The notes: generated from the sequence alone by a model not told the origin. DNA of 64,000 nt from Halapricum desulfuricans (GCF_017094505.1 NZ_CP064787.1:1674001-1738000), one strand, 5' to 3'; shown: positions 33,754-43,348, numbered from the stretch's first letter. Program-made: numbers and translations.

Positions 33754-33834
33754 ATGAAAGCGGTGGGGTACACATCGATGATTCAAAAGAGCAGGCTTCC
33801 AAACGTCTTCAGTCCCGCTGGCGGGCAGTGGTAG
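33754..33834 (+). CDS. Putative 26-aa microprotein upstream of the bat-type regulator
   Basis: ATG 33754 encodes MKAVGYTSMIQKSRLPNVFS plus six more residues and stops eight bases before the regulator's ATG. A TATA element (TTTTATAAC, 33729-33737) lies about 22 bases upstream, so the frame is near the transcript start. The peptide is basic in an otherwise acidic proteome. It may be a real microprotein or a translation-coupling leader. Confidence 0.4.
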   Translation: MKAVGYTSMIQKSRLPNVFSPAGGQW

Positions 33835-33841
33835 GTGTGTG

Positions 33842-34516
33842 ATGAGTGTCGTACTGGAACTGTCGCTCCCGAACTCGGAGCTATCTTTCGGGGCGATTCT
33901 GGACGTCGTTCCCGAGGCCCGACTTCGGCTCGAACGGGTCGTTCCGGTCGGAACAGGCGCGTTTCAGTACGTGTGGGTGAACGTCCCCGAGCGGGCGGCT
34001 TTTGAGGAAGCCATGCAACGACACGCCGTCGCCGAGTCGTTCGAGTTCCTGGAGCGAGAAAACGACGAACTCCTGTATCGGGTCGACTGGAAAGCCGAAT
34101 CGGACCCGTTCCTGCAGTGTCTCGAAGCGGTCGATGCCGCCGTCTTGCAGGCGAGAGGCGCTGGAAAGCGCTGGCGTTTCCACCTCAGATTCGACGAGAA
34201 CAGAGACGTCAGTCGCTTCCAGCGACACTGCTCCGAGCACGGTGTTTCGATGTCGGTCAAGCGGATTCTCAGTGATTCGGCCGGCGAGCACGTGGACGAG
34301 TTGCTCAGTCCCTGTCAGCGCCGGACAGTCGCGCTCGCGCTGGAGCGCGGGTACTTCGACGTGCCGCGGCGGACGACGTTGTCAGAGCTGGCAGACGAAC
34401 TCGGTATTTCGGATCAGGCTGTCTCGGCACGGCTTCGGCGGGCGACCAGACGGCTCGGACATCAGGCACTCTCCGAGGAACTCACCTCAGACACGCCCGA
34501 CAACACCCGTCTGTGA
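33842..34516 (+). CDS. Bat-type HTH-10 transcriptional regulator
   Basis: 224 residues. The N-terminal three-quarters form a sensory or ligand-type domain without known motif; the C-terminus is the HTH-10 domain of haloarchaeal bacterio-opsin activator proteins, recognised by LSPCQRRTVALALERGYFDVPRR (about 157-179) and then LADELGISDQAVSARLRRATRRL (about 184-206). Such proteins activate or repress nearby genes. No GAF/PAS domain is present. It follows a 26-codon frame after eight bases. Confidence 0.85.
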   Translation: MSVVLELSLPNSELSFGAILDVVPEARLRLERVVPVGTGAFQYVWVNVPERAAFEEAMQRHAVAESFEFLERENDELLYRVDWKAESDPFLQCLEAVDAAVLQARGAGKRWRFHLRFDENRDVSRFQRHCSEHGVSMSVKRILSDSAGEHVDELLSPCQRRTVALALERGYFDVPRRTTLSELADELGISDQAVSARLRRATRRLGHQALSEELTSDTPDNTRL

Positions 34517-34806
34517 ACTGGGGGCTAACTCATTGTCGAGCCTGATAGGGTGTTTGGCGTTCCAACGGGGAGACATAATCGGGATACCCCCCTATTGGAG
34601 AGCGCTTTCCGCGCTGGAAAGCACGGGAAGGGTTCGTGCTCCCGCCCCGTCTTGCTTTCCCCTGGCCCTTCCCACGCCTTTCGTAGCCGAGCGGACTGCG
34701 GCGATGACACTCCGGACGCAAGCGATTGCCTCCTCGAGGCAGATCGTCTTGTCGGACGTCTGTGTGTTCGCGTTCTGCGTATACGGCGAAAAACTCCGCC
34801 CTCGGT
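34517..34806. other. Intergenic region without a gene
   Basis: No frame here has convincing composition. A hairpin GCTTTCC-GCGCT-GGAAAGC at 34604-34622 lies about 90 bases past the regulator's stop and may act in 3'-end formation. Confidence 0.4.
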
Positions 34807-35916
34807 CTACAGTCCGGCGACGTCTTCGATAGCGTCGGTGAGTTCCCTGACACTCTCGACAGTGTGTTCGCCCATGTGACCGATGCGGAACGTCTCTTCG
34901 CCGATCGACCCGTAGCCGTTCGAGAAGACCAGATCGTACTGCTCGGAGACCGCCTCGATAGTCGCGGCGACGTCGATGCCCTGCGTGTTCTCGACGGCCG
35001 TGACCGTCTGGGAGCGATACCCCTCTTCGGCGTAGAGGCCGAAGTGTTCGCGCGCCCACTCGCGGGTGTACTCGGCCATCTCTCGGTGGCGCTGGTCGCG
35101 AGCCTTGTGCCCTTCTTCAAGCATGTGTTTCATCTGCTTGCGGTAGGCCAGCATGAGCGGAATGGCGGGCGTCGAATGGGTCTGGCCCTTCCGATCGTAG
35201 TAGTCCAGACACCGCTGGAAACCGCCGTACCACGACGCCGAGTCCGTCTCGAGCTCGCGCTCGTAGGCGTCTTCGCTGACGGTCGTGATCGCCAGCCCCG
35301 GCGGCATGGCGAAGGCTTTCTGAGAAGAGGTGAACAGCGCGTCGATGTTGTGTTCTTCCGGAACGACGTAATCGCCGCCCAGACAGGAGATCGCGTCGAC
35401 GACGAAGTACGTGTCGGGGTACTCGCCCAGCAGGTCGCCGACCTCCTCGACGGGGTTGCGCACGCCGGTCGAAGTCTCGTTCATCACCATCCCGACGGCG
35501 TCGTAGCCCTCGTCGCTCGCTTCGAGGGCTTCACGGACGTCTTCGGGTTTGACCGCCGTTCCCCATTCGTACTCGATGCGATCGACGGTCTTGCCCAGCC
35601 GTTCGGCGACGTTGGCCTGGCGCTCGCTGAACGCCCCGGACGTCGGGACGAGCATGCGGTCGTCGACGAGATTCAGCGTCGTCGCCTCCCAGAACTCCGT
35701 GCCCGAGGCCGTGAGCACGATCACGTCCTGGTCGGTATCGAGGAACTCCTTCGTGTCCTCGACGATCGTCGTGTAGAGATCGGTCATCCGGTCCATGCGG
35801 TGACCGAACATCGGCTCGGCCATCGCCTCGATGACGTCCTCGCGCACTTCGGTCGGGCCGGGCAGATACAGCGTCTTCTCGGGGTAATCGTCCGTATATT
35901 CTCGTTTTTCCGTCAC
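34807..35916 (-). CDS. Class V aminotransferase (alanine-glyoxylate / serine-pyruvate type)
   Basis: 369 residues from a GTG start at 35916. Start segment LYLPGPTEV and FGHRM (about 17-41), TASGTEFWEA (about 69-78), and the PLP-lysine context DALFTSSQKAFAMPPG (about 192-207, Lys about 200) are those of alanine-glyoxylate/serine-pyruvate aminotransferases. The enzyme likely transfers the amino group of alanine or serine to glyoxylate or pyruvate. It lies downstream of the AAA ATPase (81 bp) on the same strand. Cofactor Asp is in FVVDAISCLGGD (about 170-181). Confidence 0.88.
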   Translation of the reverse strand: MTEKREYTDDYPEKTLYLPGPTEVREDVIEAMAEPMFGHRMDRMTDLYTTIVEDTKEFLDTDQDVIVLTASGTEFWEATTLNLVDDRMLVPTSGAFSERQANVAERLGKTVDRIEYEWGTAVKPEDVREALEASDEGYDAVGMVMNETSTGVRNPVEEVGDLLGEYPDTYFVVDAISCLGGDYVVPEEHNIDALFTSSQKAFAMPPGLAITTVSEDAYERELETDSASWYGGFQRCLDYYDRKGQTHSTPAIPLMLAYRKQMKHMLEEGHKARDQRHREMAEYTREWAREHFGLYAEEGYRSQTVTAVENTQGIDVAATIEAVSEQYDLVFSNGYGSIGEETFRIGHMGEHTVESVRELTDAIEDVAGL

Positions 35917-35996
35917 CGGAAACCACCTTCGGTATACGTCCCGTCGTCACGGGGCGGCATGGTAGTTTTGATCCTGTTCCGCGGTCAGACCGGTAC

Positions 35997-37316
35997 TCAA
36001 TGTTCGTGGTCGTGCCCGTCACCGGGCGTGCCGCCAGCGACGAGCGCGTCGTGGTCGCCTTCGATCATATCGAGGTTCTTCAGGTTGTCCCGCTCCTCGA
36101 AGTTGGCGATCGCGTCCTCCAGATCCTGCTGGGTAAGCGTCGTCCGCTCCTCGGTCAGGGCGTCGAGCACCGCCTCGCGCAACACGAGCCGGAGGTCGCT
36201 TCCGGTCAGCCCTTCGGTCATCTCTGCGAGCGTCTCGGGGTCGAAGTCGACGATCTCCATCTCGCGGGTGACGACCCGGAGGATGTCCGCGCGCATGTTC
36301 CGGTCGGGCTTGGGGAAGTTGACGATCTCGTCGAAGCGCCGCCACGCCGCGGCGTCGAGCTGGTCGGGGTGGTTCGTCGCGCCGATCAGCAGGACCTCGT
36401 CGTCGATCAGGCTCACCTCGTCGATCGACTTCAGGAGGGTGTTGACCGCGCGCTTGATCGCGGCGTGTTCGTCGCTGGCGCGGGTCTTGGCGACGAAGTC
36501 GAACTCGTCCATGAAGAGGATGCACGGCGACAGGCGCTTTGCGACCTCGAAGACCTTCTCGACGTTCTTGGCGGTCTCTCCGAGGTACTGGGAGGTGATC
36601 ATCGAGAGCTTCACCTCGACGAAGGGGAGGTCCAGATCGTGTGCGAGCGCTCGCGCGACGCTGGTCTTGCCGGTCCCCGGCGGGCCGACAAAGAGGAGTT
36701 TCCCGATCTCCCGGAGTCCGATCTGTGCCAGGTAATCGCGGTGCTCGATCGCCTTGACGAGCTTGCTGATCTCGTCTTCCTGGTCAGACGTGAGCACCAG
36801 ATCGTCCAGTCGCATCTCGACCTCCTCGGGGGCTCGCACGTCGACGAGATCGAGCATCTCCTCTTCGTCCTCGTCGTCGAAGTACTCCTCGAGCATCGAA
36901 TCGATCCAGACGCGGTCGGCCCTGACCGGGCGGTTGTGTTCCCGGGCACGCTCGTGGGAAACGTCGAACTCGTCGCCGTACTCGGCGGCGAGGACGGGGT
37001 TGTCTAGGACGTCCTCGGCCCCGATCCGGTCGAGGAACCACTCCTCGGCCATCTCCCGCTCGGTGACAGTCAGCGACCCGTCGAAGTCGTCGTGGTCGGT
37101 GAACATCAGACCCGAGATCGCGTCCCAGGGGCGCTCGACGCCGGTCGCCTCGCGCGCGGTCTCGACGGTCGCAACGAGCGGGCGCTCGATGGTCCCGTCG
37201 CTCCAGAAGACCGCCCGGTAGGCCGGCGGCAGATCGTCCGGTTCCAGATCGCGGTTGTCGGTGTAGATCGTCGCTGTCAGTATAAACTCGATGACGTCAC
37301 GTGCCGCGTTGCTCAT
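35997..37316 (-). CDS. AAA+ ATPase of a haloarchaeal family
   Basis: ATG 37316 gives 439 residues; longer in-frame extensions upstream to 37415 have no clear translation signal. Residues 1-190 are an acidic helical N-domain. Residues 190-420 are an AAA+ module: Walker A VGPPGTGKTS (about 224-233), Walker B ILFMDEFDFV (about 279-288), sensor-1 LIGATNHPDQLD (about 322-333) and arginine-finger area RRFDE. A His-rich end (GDGHDHEH) closes it. The module is nearest to the CDC48/proteasome-activating type, but the N-domain is different. Divergent from the Ski2-like helicase, so the two may share a control region. Confidence 0.85.
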   Translation of the reverse strand: MSNAARDVIEFILTATIYTDNRDLEPDDLPPAYRAVFWSDGTIERPLVATVETAREATGVERPWDAISGLMFTDHDDFDGSLTVTEREMAEEWFLDRIGAEDVLDNPVLAAEYGDEFDVSHERAREHNRPVRADRVWIDSMLEEYFDDEDEEEMLDLVDVRAPEEVEMRLDDLVLTSDQEDEISKLVKAIEHRDYLAQIGLREIGKLLFVGPPGTGKTSVARALAHDLDLPFVEVKLSMITSQYLGETAKNVEKVFEVAKRLSPCILFMDEFDFVAKTRASDEHAAIKRAVNTLLKSIDEVSLIDDEVLLIGATNHPDQLDAAAWRRFDEIVNFPKPDRNMRADILRVVTREMEIVDFDPETLAEMTEGLTGSDLRLVLREAVLDALTEERTTLTQQDLEDAIANFEERDNLKNLDMIEGDHDALVAGGTPGDGHDHEH

Positions 37317-37408
37317 TCCTCGATACGTTGCTTCGGGAGAATAATAAGCCGTCCGAAGTGCGATCGGACTCCGAACCGCTGAAATAGCCCACGCTCCTAT
37401 CGACTGTC

Positions 37409-39490
37409 GTGTCACAGCAGGTCGCCCAGGTGGACACGCTGTTCCTCCACGAGCAGGGTGAGAACGTCCGGGTCGCCGTCCAGCGCGACGGTCAGCGCGT
37501 GCTCGATGCGATTCTCGAACTCAAAGAGACCAGCGCCGGTCCGCGCCCGGCACGGCTGCGGGTCAAAAAGGGGTCGAGCGAGGAGCCGACCAGTCCCGAC
37601 CAGTTCGTCGAACTCGCCCGCCAGGCGACCCGCATTCGCATCTCCGAGCAGACCTCCGAGCGCGGCCGCGCCCGTCTGAAGGAGATGCTCGACGCCTACC
37701 AACTGGAGGCGAAAGTCGTCCGCACCTGCCGGTACTGCGCCTCCGCCGGCGAGTATTCGCCGATCACGAGCGAGACGGCCATCGAGGCCGACGAGGAGTA
37801 CATCTGCCCGGACTGTGCGATCGAAGAGCTGGAACGCGAACTCGCCTATCACGGCGACGTGACCGGCAGCGCTCGCGACCGGCTCGAGGACCTCCTGCTG
37901 GACGTGCAGGACCTCGATCGGATCACGAACCTGCTCGCGGGCGATCTGGATCCCGAACTCACGAAGTTCGACGAGATCTCCGCGACGGTCGACGAGGTCG
38001 ATCCCGTCCCGACCGACTCGCTTTCTCTCCATCCCGGCATCCAGACCAAACTCGAGGACCGATTCGATACCTTGCTGCCGGTCCAGAGTCTCGCCGTCGA
38101 GAACGGCGTGACAGAGGGTCAAGATCAACTCGTCGTCTCGGCCACTGCGACCGGGAAGACGCTGATCGGCGAGATGGCCGGCATCGATCGCGTGCTCAAC
38201 GGCAAGGGCAAGCTGCTGTTTCTCGTTCCGCTGGTCGCGCTCGCGAACCAGAAGTACAACGACTTCCGGGAGGAGTACGGCGACGTCGTCGACGTGACGT
38301 TGCGAGTCGGATCGAGCCGGATCGGCGGCGACGACAACCGGTTCGACCCCGGCGCTGACGTGATCGTCGGCACCTACGAGGGGATCGACCACGCGCTGCG
38401 GACTGGCAAGGACCTGGGGACGATCGGAACGGTCGTCATCGACGAGGTCCACACCCTCGGTGAGGGCGAGCGCGGCCACCGGCTTGACGGGTTGATCTCG
38501 CGGCTGAAGTACTACTGCGAGGTCGAGCGGACCGTCGCCCAGCGCCACGACGGCCGTCCGGGTGCCCACGACGCCGGGGACACCCAGTGGATCTACCTGT
38601 CGGCGACGGTCGGCAACACCTCCGAGCTGGCCGAGACGCTCGGTGCCCAGCTCATCGAGTTCGAGGAACGCCCGGTCCCGATCGAGCGCCACGTCACATT
38701 CGCCGACGCCTACGAGAAGGTCGATCTGGAGGACAAACTCGTCAAGCGCGCGTTCGACACCAAGTCCTCGAAGGGCTACCGAGGCCAGACGATCGTCTTC
38801 ACCAATTCCCGGCGACGGTGTCACGAGATCTCCCGGAAACTGCAGTACTCCTCGGCACCGTATCACGCTGGGCTGGACAACAAGCGGCGCAAGCGCGTCG
38901 AGCAGCAGTTCGCCGACCAGGAGCTGGCGGCGGTCGTGACCACGGCCGCGCTCGCGGCGGGCGTGGACTTCCCGGCCTCGCAGGTCATCTTCGACTCGCT
39001 GGCGATGGGCATCGAGTGGCTGACCGTCCAGGAGTTCCACCAGATGCTCGGCCGCGCCGGCCGGCCGGATTACCACGACAAGGGGACGGTCTACGTCCTC
39101 GTCGAACCAGACGGCAGTTACCACAACAGCCAGGAGATGACCGAGGACGAGGTGGCGTTCAAACTGCTGAAAGGCGAGATGGAGTCGGTGATGACCCGCT
39201 ACGACGAGAACGCGGCGGTCGAGGAGACGCTCGCCAACCTCGTGGTCGCGGGCGGCCAGGCCAAGCGACTCAACGCCCGGATGCTCGGCGAGATTCCGAC
39301 CAAGCACGCGATCGGCAAACTGCTTGAGTACGAGTTCATCGACGGGCTCGACCCCACGGACCTGGGACGGGCGGTCTGTCGGCACTTCCTCTCGCCGACG
39401 GAAGCGTTCCTGATCCTCGATCAGGTCCGCAAGGGGGCCGACCCCTACGAGATCGTCGCGGAGTTACAGTTGCGCGAAGAAGAGCTATAA
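37409..39490 (+). CDS. Ski2-like DEAD/DEAH-box helicase (DUF5814 family)
   Basis: 693 residues from GTG 37409. An N-terminal domain of about 190 residues contains a CRYC...CPDC zinc ribbon (about 107-135). The helicase core has motif I SATATGKTLIGE (about 244-255), motif II VVIDEVHTLGEG (about 343-354), motif III YLSATVG (about 394-400), motif V TAALAAGVDFPA (about 512-523), and motif VI QMLGRAGRPDY (about 545-555). The GRAGRP form and VGNTSELA place it with Ski2/Hel308-type enzymes. It probably acts on nucleic acid in repair or RNA processing. Confidence 0.88.
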   Translation: MSQQVAQVDTLFLHEQGENVRVAVQRDGQRVLDAILELKETSAGPRPARLRVKKGSSEEPTSPDQFVELARQATRIRISEQTSERGRARLKEMLDAYQLEAKVVRTCRYCASAGEYSPITSETAIEADEEYICPDCAIEELERELAYHGDVTGSARDRLEDLLLDVQDLDRITNLLAGDLDPELTKFDEISATVDEVDPVPTDSLSLHPGIQTKLEDRFDTLLPVQSLAVENGVTEGQDQLVVSATATGKTLIGEMAGIDRVLNGKGKLLFLVPLVALANQKYNDFREEYGDVVDVTLRVGSSRIGGDDNRFDPGADVIVGTYEGIDHALRTGKDLGTIGTVVIDEVHTLGEGERGHRLDGLISRLKYYCEVERTVAQRHDGRPGAHDAGDTQWIYLSATVGNTSELAETLGAQLIEFEERPVPIERHVTFADAYEKVDLEDKLVKRAFDTKSSKGYRGQTIVFTNSRRRCHEISRKLQYSSAPYHAGLDNKRRKRVEQQFADQELAAVVTTAALAAGVDFPASQVIFDSLAMGIEWLTVQEFHQMLGRAGRPDYHDKGTVYVLVEPDGSYHNSQEMTEDEVAFKLLKGEMESVMTRYDENAAVEETLANLVVAGGQAKRLNARMLGEIPTKHAIGKLLEYEFIDGLDPTDLGRAVCRHFLSPTEAFLILDQVRKGADPYEIVAELQLREEEL

Positions 39491-39496
39491 CGGCGT

Positions 39497-39763
39497 CTAC
39501 GCGCCTGCTTTTTCGAGCGCGTCTTCGATGTCCTCGGCCTGCGTGACACCGATGAAGCGTTCGACGACGCCGTCGTCGTTTTCGACGATGAGCGTCGGCA
39601 GCGAGCGGACCTGATACTCGTTGGCGACGTCCTGTCGCTCGTCAACGTCGATACGCTCGAACTCGACGTCGGGGTAGTCTTCCTCTAGATCCTCGAGAAT
39701 CGGCTCCTGAGTCTTGCAGGGCCCACACCAGTCAGCCATGAAGTCCATGAGCGTGATCGTCAT
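39497..39763 (-). CDS. trxA: Thioredoxin
   Basis: 88 residues, a short but complete thioredoxin fold. The active site is DWCGPCKT (about 11-18), with cis-proline in RSLPTLIVEND (about 53-63) and the last helix in VTQAEDIEDALEKAGA. It reduces protein disulfides using a thioredoxin reductase. It lacks the first strand and helix of the standard 105-residue form, which is common in archaeal short forms. Convergent with the helicase after six bases. Confidence 0.9.
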   Translation of the reverse strand: MTITLMDFMADWCGPCKTQEPILEDLEEDYPDVEFERIDVDERQDVANEYQVRSLPTLIVENDDGVVERFIGVTQAEDIEDALEKAGA

Positions 39764-39894
39764 GTATCCTGCCAGTAGTTGCCGAGGTATTCAGATAAGC
39801 GTTTTCATGCCCTGATAGTGATCACTGCACGTCTGTTTCGCGTCACCGACACGCTCGGGCGGTCTTTTTTGTCTCGCCCCTCGAAAGGGCGTGT

Positions 39895-40953
39895 ATGGCA
39901 CTGTACGCAACCGAGCGGATCGACGACGCGGTGTCGCTGACACGGTCGCTCCTGTTCCCGTTCGACGCGGGGCTGTGGGCGCGGCTAGCCGTCGTCGTCT
40001 TCGTTCTCGGCTTCGGGTCCGGCGGAAACGTTACGAGCCTGGGATCGAATACCCCCTCAGCGAGTTCGTCGGCAGGCTCAGCGACACCGGCTACGGACGT
40101 GACCGTCGATCCCGGCTCGGTCTCGATCGCGAGCGAGGTCGTTGCCGTGCTGGTAGCGATAGCGGTCGTCCTCGCGGTTCTCTGGCTGGTGTTGGCCTGG
40201 CTCGGAGCGAGTCTGGAGTTCGTCTTCGTCGAGGGACTGTCGAGGCGATCGATCGCGATTCGGCAGGGTCTTGGCCGCCACTGGGGGCGTGGCCTCCGGC
40301 TGTTCGGCTTTCGACTCGCCGTACTCGCGGTCTCGCTCGCCCTGTTGGGCACGGCGACGCTGGCGCTGTTCTGGGGGCCGATCACGACCGCGCTCGGCGG
40401 CGGTTCAGTCGCGGTCAGCGAGACACGGATCTTCGTCGGGGTCGCGACGCTCCTGTTCGTGGGGGCGGTCGTGGGCCTGCCCGCCATCGCGGTCCACTGG
40501 CTGACGACACAGCTCGTCGTGCCGGTCATGCTGGCGCGTGACAGCGGCGTCCTGACAGCCTGGCGAGCACTCCTCGGAGCGATTCGAACTCAGTGGAAGC
40601 AGTTCGGCGCGTACCTGCTCGTGGCGATCGGACTCCGGATTGCGACGTCGATCGCCGCCGGGATCGTGCTGGCGATCGTCGGCGTCGTGCTGGCGATCCC
40701 GTTTCTGATCGTCGGCCTGCTGCTGGGCCTAGGTGCGATCACGAGCGGCACGATCACGGCTCCGCTCGCGGTCGGGATCGCCCTGCTTGCGGTCGCGTTC
40801 GTCCTCGTGCTCGCGCTGGTCAGCGCGGTCGTTCACGTCCCGATCGAATCGTTTCACCGATACTTCGCGCTCCTGATCGTCGGCGATTTCGAGAGCGATT
40901 TCGACGTGCTGGGCGAGATCCGCCCCCCGCTCACGGACGATATCGAACCGTAG
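39895..40953 (+). CDS. Polytopic haloarchaeal membrane protein, unknown function
   Basis: 352 residues with about six transmembrane helices (around 29-45, 81-104, 134-158, 175-205, 247-273 and 290-312) and a glycine/alanine-rich character. The pattern of a long loop after the first helix and LTTQLVVPVMLARD-type amphipathic segment matches a conserved haloarchaeal membrane family usually listed as a domain of unknown function (DUF7544-like as I recall). No catalytic motif. It stands alone and its neighbours give no hint of its role. Confidence 0.8.
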   Translation: MALYATERIDDAVSLTRSLLFPFDAGLWARLAVVVFVLGFGSGGNVTSLGSNTPSASSSAGSATPATDVTVDPGSVSIASEVVAVLVAIAVVLAVLWLVLAWLGASLEFVFVEGLSRRSIAIRQGLGRHWGRGLRLFGFRLAVLAVSLALLGTATLALFWGPITTALGGGSVAVSETRIFVGVATLLFVGAVVGLPAIAVHWLTTQLVVPVMLARDSGVLTAWRALLGAIRTQWKQFGAYLLVAIGLRIATSIAAGIVLAIVGVVLAIPFLIVGLLLGLGAITSGTITAPLAVGIALLAVAFVLVLALVSAVVHVPIESFHRYFALLIVGDFESDFDVLGEIRPPLTDDIEP

Positions 40954-41061
40954 GCGAGTACCGCTGCACCGTCCGCGGAGCAAACAGCGGCACTGGCTGC
41001 GTCGTTGTCTCGGGGCTGCCGGTAGCGCAGTGCCAGACCGTTCTCACCGGCCGAGCCTGCG

Positions 41062-41865
41062 CTACTCGCCGGCGTCGACGACCTCGTAGCTGATGCCGCT
41101 CTCGCGCAGGCGATCGGTGTGACGCGACAGGTCTGTCGTCGTCGCGACCAGCAATACGGTCAGCCCCTTGGTCGCGGCCTCCTGAACGGCCTCGGGCGTC
41201 CCGAACCGGATGTCAGGTTCGAGCCCGGCCGCGCGGACGCCGACCAGCGCCTCGGTGCCCGCCGCGGCCACCAGATCGTGGTCGTCGGCTTCCGTCTCGA
41301 CGCGCTCGGAATCGAGTGTCCGCGAGCCGCCGTTGCGGACGTGTGGGACCGAGACGATAGTCACCGTCCCGAGGTCGTACTCGACGACCCCCTCGAAGTT
41401 CGTGATACCGACGTCCTCGCCGGCCGCCGCGTCGGTCACCGCGACCGCCGTCGCGTTGCCGGTCGCGCCGGCCTCGGCGTGCAACAGTCCGTCCCGCATC
41501 GACAGCGTGACCGTCTGGCCTTCCCGCAGGTCGGTCGCGGCGACGGCCGTCTCGATCTCGACCTGGCCGATGACGTCCTCGGAGACGTGATCGAGGAAGT
41601 CCTGGAGCGACGCCGTCTGTGAGATCAGCCAGTCGACGCCCTCCTTTGTCACCTCATAGCGCCCGCGGCCGTGTTTCTCGACGAACCCGTCCTCGACGAG
41701 TTCCTGCAGGTAGTCGCTGACCGCCTGCGCGGTGACGCCGATCTCGTCGGCGATCTCCTGCTGGCTGACCGCCGGCTGGCGCTCGGCGATCTCTACGAGG
41801 ATCTGATACCGCGTGGCTGTGCGCTTGCTCTCCAGCACCCCGGCGTCTTCCTCGGGCGCGCCCAT
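41062..41865 (-). CDS. Winged-helix transcriptional regulator with ligand-type C-domain
   Basis: ATG 41865 gives 267 residues (an upstream frame adds nine). Residues about 12-75 form a winged helix (VSQQEIADEIGVTAQAVSDYLQELVEDG), then a helical linker and a beta-rich domain (about 100-190, with TVTLSMRDGLLHAEAG) and an alpha/beta end. It is of a haloarchaeal MarR/ArsR-like regulator family with an unnamed C-terminal sensory domain. It is downstream of the SufB-like gene on the same strand (87 bp), so it may control metal-cluster genes; that is inference. Confidence 0.8.
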   Translation of the reverse strand: MGAPEEDAGVLESKRTATRYQILVEIAERQPAVSQQEIADEIGVTAQAVSDYLQELVEDGFVEKHGRGRYEVTKEGVDWLISQTASLQDFLDHVSEDVIGQVEIETAVAATDLREGQTVTLSMRDGLLHAEAGATGNATAVAVTDAAAGEDVGITNFEGVVEYDLGTVTIVSVPHVRNGGSRTLDSERVETEADDHDLVAAAGTEALVGVRAAGLEPDIRFGTPEAVQEAATKGLTVLLVATTTDLSRHTDRLRESGISYEVVDAGE

Positions 41866-41952
41866 GGCGCACTCTCGGGACGCCCCCCGCATGTATCTTT
41901 GCCACCGATCACCTGTATCAGCGTCACGTGTGCGCCCGGAGTCGGTGCTCTG

Positions 41953-43293
41953 TTACCCGAGGCTGCCTTCCATCTCGAGGGCGACCAGCCGGTTCAGTTC
42001 GGCGGCGTACGCGACCGGCAACTCCTCGCTCAGCGGCTCGAGGAAACCGCTGACGATGAGCTGTTTTGCGTCGTCCTCGTCGAGTCCGCGGCTCTGCAGG
42101 TAGAAGACGTCTTCGTCGCCGATCTTGCCGACCGTCGCCTCATGAGCGATCGTGGCGTCGTCGCCGATCACCTCGATGTGGGGCATCGTGTCGCTGGTCG
42201 ACTCATTGTCGAACATCAGCGCGTCACACTCGACGCTCGTCGCCACGTCCTCGGGATCGTCGAACGAGCGCACGAGTCCCCGGAAGTTCGTCCGGCCGCC
42301 GGCTCTGCTGATCGATTTCGCCTCGATCGTCGCGGTCGTGTCGGGTGCCTCGTGGTGGATCTTCGCGCCCGAATCCAGGTTCTGCCCGTCGTCGGCGCAG
42401 GTGACGGTGAGGTGCTTGGCGCTCGCCCCGCGACCGCGCAGGATCGAGGACGGATACAGCATCGTGACCTTCGATCCCAGCATCCCGGAGATCCACTCCA
42501 TCCGACCGCCGTCCTCGACGATCGCACGGTCGGTGTTCAGACAGTAGGTGTTGCGCGACCAGTTCTGGATCGTCGAGTGCCGGACGTGCGCGTCCTCGCC
42601 GACAATCACCTCGACGGCCCCGCAATCGAGGTTGCTCGCGCTATAGGTCGGCGCGGAACAGCCCTCGATGTAGTGGACCTCACTTTCGGGCTCGGCGACC
42701 ATCAGGTTGTGGCTGAACTGGCCCGTCCCCGGTTCGTTCATCCGGAAGTACGCGTGGATCGGCAGCGTGACTGACACGCCTTCGGGGACATACAGGAACG
42801 ACCCGCCCGACCAGAACGCGTAGTGCAGCGCCGCGAACTTGTGCTCGTCCGGTTCGATAGCGTTCGCGAAGTACTCCCGGACCAGATCCGGGTGCTCGTG
42901 GACGGCGTCGTCCATGCTACAGAAGATCACGCCCTCGTCGGCCCACCGCTGTTCGAGCCGGTGATACAGCACCTCGGATTCGACCTGAGCACCGTCGCCC
43001 GCCAGCGCCTCCCGCTCGGTCTCGGGAATTCCCAGCCGGTCGAACGTCCGAGTGAGGTCTTCGCGAGCCCCCTCGTCGAACGTCACGTCGACGTCCGGCC
43101 GGAGATACGGGACGATCCCGTCGAGATCGAGCGCCGAGAGGTCGGGCTGTCCCGGCCATCCCTCCGGCATCGGGAGTTCGTGGAACCGCTCCAGCGCGTC
43201 CAGCCGGAGCTTGAGCAGCCACCCGGGCTCGTCCTTGGCTTCCGAGACCGCGCGCACTGCGTCTGGTGTCAGCGCTGTGTCGATCGATTGCAT
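41953..43293 (-). CDS. sufB: SufB-family Fe-S cluster assembly protein
   Basis: 446 residues. The right-handed beta-helix core of SufB/SufD proteins is clear: HYIEGCSAPTYSASNLDCGA (about 209-228), STIQNWSRNTYCLNTDRA (about 243-260), and YPSSILRGRGASAKH (about 280-294). The end has HEATVGKIGDEDVFYLQSRG and the standard helical finish. In SufBCD the complex provides the scaffold for cluster assembly. No sufC or sufD is next to it, so it is either the only relocated member or a paralogue. It lies 55 bp behind a NifX-like gene on the same strand. Confidence 0.9.
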   Translation of the reverse strand: MQSIDTALTPDAVRAVSEAKDEPGWLLKLRLDALERFHELPMPEGWPGQPDLSALDLDGIVPYLRPDVDVTFDEGAREDLTRTFDRLGIPETEREALAGDGAQVESEVLYHRLEQRWADEGVIFCSMDDAVHEHPDLVREYFANAIEPDEHKFAALHYAFWSGGSFLYVPEGVSVTLPIHAYFRMNEPGTGQFSHNLMVAEPESEVHYIEGCSAPTYSASNLDCGAVEVIVGEDAHVRHSTIQNWSRNTYCLNTDRAIVEDGGRMEWISGMLGSKVTMLYPSSILRGRGASAKHLTVTCADDGQNLDSGAKIHHEAPDTTATIEAKSISRAGGRTNFRGLVRSFDDPEDVATSVECDALMFDNESTSDTMPHIEVIGDDATIAHEATVGKIGDEDVFYLQSRGLDEDDAKQLIVSGFLEPLSEELPVAYAAELNRLVALEMEGSLG

Positions 43294-43348
43294 CGCGTCC
43301 TAGCACCTCCGTTCCTCGCGGGGCCGGTCGTTGCTGTGGAGGAGACTC

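Noticed and set aside
34604-34622. Hairpin GCTTTCC/GGAAAGC as a regulatory RNA
   Set aside because: A single short stem in a plain intergenic gap; no T-run or conservation can be shown, so no more than a possible 3'-end structure.
34726-36735. A 669-codon frame opposite the aminotransferase and AAA ATPase
   Set aside because: It spans two well-defined genes on the other strand and shows no domain.
37412-39385. A 657-codon open frame opposite the Ski2-like helicase
   Set aside because: It is the reverse complement of codon-aligned helicase sequence, Leu/Val/Asp/Arg-rich with no domain; such shadows are common in GC-rich haloarchaeal DNA.
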